From assembly GCA_938045195.1 (NCBI GenBank), contig CALINC010000154.1, forward strand, positions 1 to 42,554: 42,554 bases of DNA. Direction: 5' to 3'. The number at the start of each line of letters is the position of its first letter. Positions within the stretch are counted from its first letter, which is position 1. This stretch comes from an uncultured Treponema sp. (GTDB taxonomy: Bacteria; Spirochaetota; Spirochaetia; Treponematales; Treponemataceae). Made by a program: the position numbers and the translations under genes. Below, piece by piece: positions 19,067 to 25,872 of this stretch. The notes below the pieces were generated by a model. The model ran no database searches. It was not told the DNA's origin and saw nothing but the letters and a program-made list of their open reading frames with translations.

Positions 19067-20270
19067 CTAAGACCTCCTCAGTTTTACGTAAAACGGTTTC
19101 TTGTTTTACGGGTTTTAAAATATAGCGTTTTGCCCCCTTCTCGAGAGCTGCTATAATCGGCTCCCGCTGCCCGACTGACGAAAGGATGATAAAAGGTGTT
19201 TTATAATTTTCTTTTTTTACATTCATTAAAACCTCTATTCCGTTTAATTTCGGCATAATCATATCTAAAAAGACTATATCGTATTTATCATCGGAAAATT
19301 CTTTTAAAAAATCTTCCCCGTTTTCAAAAAGAGCAATATCGGCATGTATTTTGGAAAATATTGCCTGCATTGTTTTTCTGATGAGTAAATCGTCATCTAC
19401 AATCGCAACTGAAAGCTTTTTTTGGGTTTCAAATTTAAAGCGTGTTTCCAATATCGGCATTTTTTGGGTTTGATTATTTTCGTGTTGAACAAGTTCTTCT
19501 GCCGAGCTTATTTTTAAAGAGCTGTCGTCGCTTAAAAATGAAGACATAGCTTCCGTCAAAGAAGACACTACGGAAATTTTTTTATAGTGCGGATTACCGT
19601 CAAAAAATTCCGTAATCAATGTATTAAGTGTTAAAAATTTGATATGTTCCGGAGCTATTGATTTTACAGATAAAATCGTATCTATAAGATATTCTACATT
19701 TGAAATGTCATTATAGGTTAATTTTAAATCGCTCATTATTACAAGGATTTTCGGAGATGCCAGTTTGTATAATTCTATCAAGTCGATTATTCTAAACTGC
19801 AAAAGTTCCAATTTATCTCTATTTAAGCCTTGTGCAATTTCTATAAAAATAATATCTTCATTGACACGGGTTTCCAGCATACAGGGTGTTCTGTCAACCT
19901 GAAAATTTATATCTAATATAAATCCTATTGAAGATAAAAGTTCGTCTATTCTGACAGGTTTGGAAATTATTTTTTTTACTCCATACGAGGTTAAAATAGC
20001 CGGTTCATTGTTTTTGATTGAAGAAGCGAGGACTAATGACGGTATGTTTGCCGTTTCGATATTTTTATGTTTATTTTCAAAAAAGTTGAATAACGCATCA
20101 CAGCTTGTTGTATAATCGACAATAATTAAAGAGGCAGAGCTTTTTTGCATAAATTCAAATGCCGTCGCGACATCCTCCGTATGCAGTACAAGGACTCCTG
20201 CATCATGCATTTTCTTCCCTATATAGTTCCGCAAAGTAAGAGCAACATCAATGAGCAATACTGTTTTCAT
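19053..20270 (-). CDS. Two-receiver response regulator without a DNA-binding domain
   Basis: This 405-residue protein is the presumed partner of the overlapping hybrid kinase. The N-terminal REC-like domain (1-118) has LLIDVALTL, Asp52 in LIIVDYTTS and Lys104 in ISKPV, but has Val where the second acidic residue is normal. The C-terminal REC (287-400) is canonical: AIVDDD, Asp336 in FLDMIMP, Ser364 or Ser365, and Lys386 in LKPV. The middle (about 133-225) alternates strands and helices in a way reminiscent of STAS domains, but I cannot confirm that. There is no HTH, cyclase or other output domain, so it may act by protein interaction. The two hairpin-rich blocks upstream probably contain its regulatory region. 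Confidence 0.85.
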   Translation of the reverse strand: MKTVLLIDVALTLRNYIGKKMHDAGVLVLHTEDVATAFEFMQKSSASLIIVDYTTSCDALFNFFENKHKNIETANIPSLVLASSIKNNEPAILTSYGVKKIISKPVRIDELLSSIGFILDINFQVDRTPCMLETRVNEDIIFIEIAQGLNRDKLELLQFRIIDLIELYKLASPKILVIMSDLKLTYNDISNVEYLIDTILSVKSIAPEHIKFLTLNTLITEFFDGNPHYKKISVVSSLTEAMSSFLSDDSSLKISSAEELVQHENNQTQKMPILETRFKFETQKKLSVAIVDDDLLIRKTMQAIFSKIHADIALFENGEDFLKEFSDDKYDIVFLDMIMPKLNGIEVLMNVKKENYKTPFIILSSVGQREPIIAALEKGAKRYILKPVKQETVLRKTEEVLGAYI

Positions 20271-20286
20271 TTCAATATTTATTATA

Positions 20287-20371
20287 GGGCATCTCTAAAA
20301 ACTTTGTTAGATTTTTAAAGATGCCCGGCGAGTTTTTCGTAAGTCCTTATATATCAATGACTTACGGAAAA
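20287..20371. repeat. Tandem extragenic hairpins upstream of the response regulator
   Basis: Two inverted repeats occur in succession. GGGCATCT/AGATGCCC spans 20287-20326. TTTTTCGTAAGTC pairs with GACTTACGGAAAA (20333-20345 with 20359-20371). They lie between the small unknown gene and the regulator gene and may serve as the 3' end of the former. They continue into a dispersed repeat that has a second copy near 40057. Confidence 0.6.
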
Positions 20372-20374
20372 CAT

Positions 20375-20424
20375 CGCAAGTAAGCTTAAGGTAAACCTCT
20401 AAAAACTGAGGCTTTTAGAGGTTC
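20375..20424. repeat. Dispersed palindromic repeat, copy 1
   Basis: The block starts CGCAAGTAAG and ends with the hairpin AACCTCTAAAA/TTTTAGAGGTT (20394-20423). A closely similar block in the same orientation lies at 40057-40108. Both copies sit upstream of minus-strand genes. Confidence 0.75.
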
Positions 20425-20475
20425 GCTATATCATAATTTAGTATTATTTTCTATAAATTTATAAAAAATAAACGG

Positions 20476-20760
20476 TTACAGTATTAAAATTTTTTTGACC
20501 TCTACATTTGAAACACCGAAAAGACGCGGAATCTGTTCTTTTTTGTAATGCGAGGCTGAAAATGAGTTATAACAGTCAGCAACATTCTGCAAGTCTTCTT
20601 GCGAGCCGGTATAAACAGCATAAGCGGCAGCAGAACGGAAAGCCCCTTCTTGTAATAGCGTTTTTAAGTCTTTGTTTTTATTTTTAGCAAAACGAACTTT
20701 GTCAATTATAGCGGAGTTCCCGTCGTAACCTATTGAGCTTATAAATTTGTTAATATCCAT
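20476..20760 (-). CDS. Small protein of unknown function (94 aa)
   Basis: I do not recognise this family. The protein is soluble and probably helical: MDINKFISSIGYDGNSAI at the N-terminus, a basic stretch KNKNKD, and then GAFRSAAAYAVYTGSQED. The C-terminal FGVSNVEVKKILIL is a plausible amphipathic strand-helix. There are single Cys, no signal peptide and no membrane segment. An AGGA ribosome site precedes the ATG. The gene follows the rubredoxin gene on the same strand after a 75-base gap that contains an inverted repeat (GTACCTCT/AGAGGTAC), so it may be co-transcribed or have its own promoter. Confidence 0.65.
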   Translation of the reverse strand: MDINKFISSIGYDGNSAIIDKVRFAKNKNKDLKTLLQEGAFRSAAAYAVYTGSQEDLQNVADCYNSFSASHYKKEQIPRLFGVSNVEVKKILIL

Positions 20761-20782
20761 TTTTAATCCTGTAAAATTTATA

Positions 20783-20824
20783 AGTACCTCTCGCCTATAA
20801 TGTAATTACAGAGGAAAAGAGGTA
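20783..20824. repeat. Inverted repeat between the rubredoxin and the small gene
   Basis: GTACCTCT and AGAGGTAC form an 8-bp perfect inverted repeat around a 26-base loop. It lacks a T-run on either side. It may be an operator, a processing site or a weak terminator for the rubredoxin transcript. Confidence 0.45.
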
Positions 20825-20835
20825 CCGGCAAAATT

Positions 20836-21003
20836 TTAAACCTCGACTTTTACGAAATTTTCCTTTCCTGCACCGCATAAGGGGCATACCCAATCAGCGG
20901 GAATATCTTCAAAAGCCGTTCCCGGAGCGATACCGGTATCTTTATCCCCTTCAACAGAATCATAAACATACCCGCACAAATCGCATACATATTTAATAGC
21001 CAT
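20836..21003 (-). CDS. Rubredoxin
   Basis: This 55-residue electron carrier has a single iron held by four cysteines, in VCDLCGYVYDSVEGD and WVCPLCGAGKENF. It is cytoplasmic and typically donates electrons to oxygen- or peroxide-detoxifying enzymes in anaerobes. The open frame extends 16 codons upstream to 21051. However, the ATG at 21003 has AAGGAG seven bases upstream and gives the standard MAIKYVC start. It is 37 bases downstream of the TPR lipoprotein gene, so the two are probably co-transcribed. No dedicated redox partner is present in the window. Confidence 0.96.
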   Translation of the reverse strand: MAIKYVCDLCGYVYDSVEGDKDTGIAPGTAFEDIPADWVCPLCGAGKENFVKVEV

Positions 21004-21040
21004 ATAATACTCCTTACCGTATATAATACTATATTTTTCT

Positions 21041-22846
21041 TTAATCTGCAAGTAACTTGTTCAATTTTTCGGCTAAATCGTTGTTTTTTTTATTTGCAGG
21101 GTCAAGCGCAATGACTTGTCCCAAATAATATTTTGCTTTTCTATAGTCTTTATTGTTAAAATACCATTCATACATTGCAAAAAGTGAATCTTTATTCCTA
21201 GGGTTTGCCAAAAGGCTGGATCGGAGGGAAGATAAATATTCTTCAGAGCTTCCTTTACTTGATTTTGCATTGTAGTAATATAAAACCGATTTTAAGTCGG
21301 AATCGGCTGTGGGCAGTTTTTCTTTTATGATTTGCAAAACGGCTTGATTATTCCCAGTTTTAGAAAGGGCTTCGATATATAAGCCTACAAAGTTGTTCGG
21401 TACGTTTTTTGTAGAAAAATAAAGCTGTTTTGAAAGCGATAGTGCTTGTTCAAATTGTCCAGCCCCCAAATATGAGCGGATTAACAGTTCTTTATTGGCG
21501 TTAACGGGAACTTTATTTACCAGTTTTGTTGCAAGCGAAACCGCTTGTTCCCAATTACCTTCATTAATTCCGTTTTTTATCAACAGGGAAAGTGCCGCTG
21601 CATTTTCGGCATCTTTTTCCAAAACTTTTGCAATAAAAAAATCGGCTTTTTTGTTTTCGATTTCTTGAGATGTTTCAAAACATATTTCAGCACAGGCTAA
21701 AAGAATATTAAAATCTTCGGGATAAAGTCTGTAGGCTTCTTTTAAAAATTCGGCGGCACCTGTTAAATTTTTATTCCATTCTCGGCTTATTCTTGCTCTG
21801 TAAAGAAGATATTCTTTTGCCGTTTTATTTTTGGTAGAATATGCGTCCAAAAGAGCATTGGCTTTTAAGTACTCTTTTTGTTCTATTAAAATACATATAC
21901 GCAAGAGAAGTGCCGAAATATTTTCAGGTTCTTTTTTTAATACATCAATGACGTTTTCATTTGCTTTGGTAAAATCAGAAGAAGCGATATATCCGCGTGC
22001 ATATAAAAGTTTTACCGATGCAGTGTCCTGTTTTTTTTCGGAAAGAATTTCGGCTATTTTTATTGCCGTTTGTCCGTCGCCTAAATCTGCCGAAAGTCTG
22101 CCGTAGTTCAGTCCGGCAGGATAGCATGAATTATCTAAATTCCATGCAGTTTTATAAAAAGCAGCTGCCGCTGAAATATTGTATTGTTTTTCGTTTAAGA
22201 TACCTAAAAGATAATGAGGTAATACCGAATCCGGATGCATTTTTTTTGCAGCTTCAATACGCTCTGTAATATCGCCGGCGAATTCATTTATAATGGAAGC
22301 ATTTGCATTTTTTACGGTGAGAATAAGCGGCGGAATTATAAGCGAAATAAAACTGTCTTTTTTCATAGAAAGAGGGTATATTCCGTTTTTTACGCTTCGT
22401 AAGCCGATAAGGTAGGGGTGGTCTTCATTTGAAGAATCATAATTTGCATATCCCGCTTCTTCAGGATATACGAGGTGCATAAGCTCGGTGATTACTTTTA
22501 AATAGAGCCTGTTTTCGGTAGTGAGCCCTTTACTATCGTTTTGAATAAACGTAAGGGCATTTTCGAGCGATTTGGGTGAGCCTTTGATAAGGTTTGCGGC
22601 AAGCCGGGAATCAAGCCGTTTTTCGGCAAGTTTTTCTTTGGAAGGAACGGATAAAACCGTACCCTCATCGACAGGTTTTGCCGCAGCCGCTTGATTTGTA
22701 ATATCCGGTTGTTCCTCTATTACAGGCATTGCAAAAGAGTTTGTTTTTTTTACGGTCGTACACGAAAAAAGCATACATATTGCAAAAATAATACTCAGCG
22801 AAAAAAAATAAATAGTATGCAATATGCTCTTTTCAGTCGAATTCAT
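21041..22846 (-). CDS. TPR-repeat lipoprotein
   Basis: This is a membrane-anchored protein of about 601 residues. A hydrophobic signal ends in the lipobox-like MLFSC, giving lipidated Cys29. A Pro/Glu-rich linker is followed by long helical repeats with TPR spacing (for example LPHYLLGILNEKQYNISAAA, ISALLLRICILIEQKEYLKA, KDSLFAMYEWYFNNKDYRKA). It probably serves as a scaffold for envelope complexes; the partner is unknown. The open frame reaches 22957, but the region before 22846 does not read like protein and carries the rpsU promoter on the other strand. The ATG at 22846 gives a normal signal peptide. No strong ribosome site is visible. Confidence 0.82.
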   Translation of the reverse strand: MNSTEKSILHTIYFFSLSIIFAICMLFSCTTVKKTNSFAMPVIEEQPDITNQAAAAKPVDEGTVLSVPSKEKLAEKRLDSRLAANLIKGSPKSLENALTFIQNDSKGLTTENRLYLKVITELMHLVYPEEAGYANYDSSNEDHPYLIGLRSVKNGIYPLSMKKDSFISLIIPPLILTVKNANASIINEFAGDITERIEAAKKMHPDSVLPHYLLGILNEKQYNISAAAAFYKTAWNLDNSCYPAGLNYGRLSADLGDGQTAIKIAEILSEKKQDTASVKLLYARGYIASSDFTKANENVIDVLKKEPENISALLLRICILIEQKEYLKANALLDAYSTKNKTAKEYLLYRARISREWNKNLTGAAEFLKEAYRLYPEDFNILLACAEICFETSQEIENKKADFFIAKVLEKDAENAAALSLLIKNGINEGNWEQAVSLATKLVNKVPVNANKELLIRSYLGAGQFEQALSLSKQLYFSTKNVPNNFVGLYIEALSKTGNNQAVLQIIKEKLPTADSDLKSVLYYYNAKSSKGSSEEYLSSLRSSLLANPRNKDSLFAMYEWYFNNKDYRKAKYYLGQVIALDPANKKNNDLAEKLNKLLAD

Positions 22847-22934
22847 CACTACAATATAATACTTTTTTTGTATTTTGCCAATTAGGCACATGAAGACATC
22901 AGTGGTTCGGTGTGATATACCGAACATTACCCTC

Positions 22935-22963
22935 TTGACAATATCTTTTAAATTCAATAGGAT
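22935..22963 (+). promoter_or_regulatory. Promoter of rpsU
   Basis: TTGACA (22935-22940) and TAGGAT (22958-22963) are separated by 17 bases. The leader to the ATG is about 80 bases and includes a small hairpin, GAGTAAA/TTTACTC, near 23000-23015. Confidence 0.65.
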
Positions 22964-23050
22964 AGAACTTTCATAAGAAATAGGTATTAAGAGTAAACTT
23001 TACTCGTACATTTCTTAAATCAGAAAGCCTGAGGAGGTGAGTTATAAAAA

Positions 23051-23260
23051 ATGGCATACGTTTCTATCGACGATTCGGAACACCTTGAAAAAGCCTTAAA
23101 AAGGTTTAAGCGTCAAGTGGAAAAGGAAGGAATTATACGTGAATGGAAAAAACGTGAATTTTATGAAAAACCGTCCACGGTTCTGAACAGAAAAAACAAA
23201 GCTCTCCGCCGAAAACTTATGAAAAAGACGAGGCGTACAAGAGATTCAAAGGGCTATTAA
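23051..23260 (+). CDS. rpsU: Ribosomal protein bS21
   Basis: This 69-residue basic protein of the 30S subunit is located near the platform and the anti-SD region of 16S rRNA. The N-terminus MAYVSIDDSEHLEKALKRFK and the Arg/Lys-rich C-terminus KALRRKLMKKTRRTRDSKGY match the family. It has a very strong ribosome site, GAGGAGGTGAG. It is monocistronic, with its own promoter and a downstream hairpin, not in the rpsU-dnaG-rpoD arrangement of proteobacteria. Confidence 0.97.
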   Translation: MAYVSIDDSEHLEKALKRFKRQVEKEGIIREWKKREFYEKPSTVLNRKNKALRRKLMKKTRRTRDSKGY

Positions 23261-23275
23261 GATTTAGCAAAATCA

Positions 23276-23304
23276 TTTAGGCAACACAAATTGTGTTGTC
23301 TAAA
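23276..23304 (+). terminator. Hairpin after rpsU
   Basis: A 14-bp near-perfect inverted repeat, TTTAGGCAACACAA/TTGTGTTGTCTAAA, follows the rpsU stop by 15 bases. There is no long T-run, so termination may be partial, or the hairpin may only protect the 3' end. Confidence 0.55.
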
Positions 23305-23387
23305 TAAAACCTTACCGCAATATACGGATAAAAATTAAAATTATAGAAGATACTCATACTATTCTCTTTTTTTCCGATATTAAAATT

Positions 23388-24944
23388 ATGAAATCTTTTT
23401 CGGTTTTATGTGCATTTAATGTTTCCGACTATGCTTTTAAACAAAACGGAGCCGGTATAACGCCTTTTTTAAAAGTGTGTAAAGACGTTGAGGCTTTTCC
23501 GTACTGCAAAAAAATTATCGTTTTAGTTTCAAATGATACGGAACAATATATCCGTTCCGCTTTACAGGGGCCGGGATTATCTATTGAAAATTATGAAATT
23601 GTCCTCATAAATAATTTTACAGCTCACGAAATTTTTTCGGAAGCCGCAGCATTTGCTGAAAAGGCAGATGGTTTTGAACATGTGTTTTTTTTATATGCCG
23701 ATTTGCCTTGTATAGATTTAGCATTAACCGAAAAACTTTTTGAAAACCATATAGAGTATCGTGCAGAGTATAGTTTTACGGACGGCTATCCTGACGGCTT
23801 TGCTCCCGAAATTCTCGCGGCGGGTTTATGTAAAATTCTTTCTAAACTTTCTGAAAATGAAACATCTTTTGCGGAACGCAATTTTATTTTTGAAACCGTA
23901 AAAAAAGAGATTAACAACTATGATATTGAAACGCTGACAGCTCCGGTAGATTTAAGGCATCTCCGTTTGAGGTTTGCAGCAGATACAAAACGGAATGCGC
24001 TTTTATGCGAAAAATTTGCTGATATAAATTCCGAAAACTATGCAGAAGTAATTTCACAAAAAAGTGAAGAACTTTTTACTCTGCCCGCATATTATTCAAT
24101 AGAACTTTCTAATCAATATGCTCTTCCTTCAATTTATAAACCGGCTCTTATACAAGAAAAAAAAATTATGCAAAAAGAAAATGCCTTTTTGCTCATTGAA
24201 AAAATTGCAGAATATTCGGACGACGCTGTTATCAGTCTTTCGGTTTTAGGCGAGCCTTCGTTATATCCCTGCATTACGGAAATAATAGAAAAAATTTTGT
24301 CGTATCCAAAACTTTCCGTTTTAATTGAAACAAGCGGATTGCACTGGACAAATCCTGTAATTGAAAAAATTAAAACTATAATAAATAATTCTCCTGCAAG
24401 AAAGAATTCGGCACTTCCTATTTATTGGATTATATGTATTGATGCAGTCAGTTCTCAAATGTATGCAAAAGTTCATTCAATACCTGAAGACGATGCAAAT
24501 ATTAAATTAAAACAAGCCGTAACTTTTGCAGATACTTTAAACAAAACATTTACAAATTCGGTTTGGACGCAAATTGTCAGAATGAATGAAAATGAAATTG
24601 AAGTTGAACCGTTTTACAGGTTTTGGAAAGATTTAAAAGTTAATGTTATAATTCAAAAGTTTGATACTTTTTGCAAAATATTGGACGACAAACGGGTTGC
24701 AGACCTTTCACCTTTTGAACGGAATCCATGTTGGCATATCAAAAGGGATATGTATATTTTAACCGATGGAAGGGTTCCGCTTTGCCGTGAAGATATTTAT
24801 TGCAAACATATTTTGGGAAATGCTTTTACCGATAACTTAGATATTATTAGAAAAAATGCGTTTAAATTTTACAAACAACATTTAACTTGTGAGTACTCAG
24901 CCTTATGCGGAGATTGCGATGAATATTATACCTTCAACTTTTGA
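23388..24944 (+). CDS. Spiro-SPASM-type protein: nucleotidyltransferase-like domain, degenerate radical SAM barrel, SPASM domain
   Basis: The 518-residue protein has three parts. Residues 1-205 resemble a cytidylyltransferase/SpsF fold (FFLYADLPCID, TDGYPDGFAPEIL, and LRLRFAADTKRNALLCE like the family's Asp-containing C-terminal motif). Residues 230-440 look like a radical SAM barrel with the GEP motif (SVLGEPSLYP), but the usual CxxxCxxC is lost. At IELSNQYALPSIYKP the three cysteine positions are Tyr244, Ser248 and Lys251. The C-terminal SPASM domain keeps Cys448, Cys466, Cys472, Cys501, Cys507 and Cys510. A named family of spirochaetal SPASM proteins exists, and this is very probably a member. 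It should not perform radical chemistry and may bind an Fe-S cluster. It is first in a three-gene glycan-type operon and overlaps the next gene by 26 bases. Confidence 0.82.
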   Translation: MKSFSVLCAFNVSDYAFKQNGAGITPFLKVCKDVEAFPYCKKIIVLVSNDTEQYIRSALQGPGLSIENYEIVLINNFTAHEIFSEAAAFAEKADGFEHVFFLYADLPCIDLALTEKLFENHIEYRAEYSFTDGYPDGFAPEILAAGLCKILSKLSENETSFAERNFIFETVKKEINNYDIETLTAPVDLRHLRLRFAADTKRNALLCEKFADINSENYAEVISQKSEELFTLPAYYSIELSNQYALPSIYKPALIQEKKIMQKENAFLLIEKIAEYSDDAVISLSVLGEPSLYPCITEIIEKILSYPKLSVLIETSGLHWTNPVIEKIKTIINNSPARKNSALPIYWIICIDAVSSQMYAKVHSIPEDDANIKLKQAVTFADTLNKTFTNSVWTQIVRMNENEIEVEPFYRFWKDLKVNVIIQKFDTFCKILDDKRVADLSPFERNPCWHIKRDMYILTDGRVPLCREDIYCKHILGNAFTDNLDIIRKNAFKFYKQHLTCEYSALCGDCDEYYTFNF

Positions 24945-25872
24945 TGAACATAAAATTCCCTATACTATATTAAAGAAAAATGCGGGAGAATTAAATACCG
25001 AACTTTCGGTAATTGTATTGAACCGCGGCGCAAAATATTATTTATTTTCTCTTTTTCAAAATTTAATTTCAATAGGGCTTAATTCTATTGTCTTTGTAGG
25101 AAATTCTAAGCGCAATTTGGAATTTGAATCGCTGTCGGCGGAATTCCCTGATATTAAATTTGTAACGCCTGCTGAAGAAATTACAACAGGAGAAATGATT
25201 AATCTTGGAATATCGGAAGTGTCTTCCGAGTATGTTTTGGTAATATGGAGTGATAGCCGTTTAATGCAGTCATATTCTTTTGATGATTTACTTAAAAAGT
25301 TACATCAAAAAAATTATATTTGTGTTGCGCCTTTTTTAATTGATGAAAACAATGTTCCGCTTCCGGTACAAAACGTGCCTTCAATTTCAGCTTCCAATTT
25401 TACAACGGAACAATTTCCTGTAAAATTCGATTTTACCAAAACAATTTATATGTTTGATTTTATTGGAATTTATAACAGAATAAAATTTATTGATGCAGGC
25501 GGATTCGATTATACAATTAAAAATCCTTATTGGCAAAATTTGGATTTCGGTTTTAGAAGTCATCTTTATGGAAGTGAAATAATTATTTCAAATAATTTCA
25601 AAATAAAATATGCAAGTGAAACTCCGATTGAAAATGTTTCTGCCGATGATTCATATATGACATTTTATCTAAAAAATCTTGCTCTTTCTCTGGGAAATAA
25701 CGGGATAGAGCTTTCATGGAAAATGTTTTTTCATTATGCAAAAAAGTCCGGTTTAAATTTATTTAATGCGTATAAATATTTTGCTAAAGCAGCGGCATGG
25801 GTAAAATTAAACAACAAAAAAATTAATCAAGAACCGGCAAAATTAATTTCAAAATGGGAGCCTCTGGTATGA
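24919..25872 (+). CDS. Glycosyltransferase family 2-like protein
   Basis: This cytoplasmic GT-A-type protein has about 317 residues. The nucleotide-binding start LSVIVLNRGAKYYL and the acidic motif VLVIWSDSRLM (equivalent to DxD) are visible. So is the acceptor-side motif DAGGFDYTIKNPYWQNLDFGF, which resembles the G(G)xD...W.x.D.D pattern of GT2 enzymes. Sugar and acceptor cannot be told. The start is set at ATG 24919, with GGAG 6 bases upstream; this start lies inside the end of the SPASM gene. A GTG at 24889 is in frame but encodes SPASM-overlapping residues. The stop overlaps the next start as ATGA, so the three genes are translationally coupled and probably act on the same sugar or protein. 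Confidence 0.75.
   Translation: MNIIPSTFDEHKIPYTILKKNAGELNTELSVIVLNRGAKYYLFSLFQNLISIGLNSIVFVGNSKRNLEFESLSAEFPDIKFVTPAEEITTGEMINLGISEVSSEYVLVIWSDSRLMQSYSFDDLLKKLHQKNYICVAPFLIDENNVPLPVQNVPSISASNFTTEQFPVKFDFTKTIYMFDFIGIYNRIKFIDAGGFDYTIKNPYWQNLDFGFRSHLYGSEIIISNNFKIKYASETPIENVSADDSYMTFYLKNLALSLGNNGIELSWKMFFHYAKKSGLNLFNAYKYFAKAAAWVKLNNKKINQEPAKLISKWEPLV

Noticed and set aside
22847..22957. Upstream extension of the TPR lipoprotein frame
   Set aside because: The extension removes the signal peptide from the N-terminus and overlaps the rpsU promoter region. The ATG at 22846 gives a normal lipoprotein signal.
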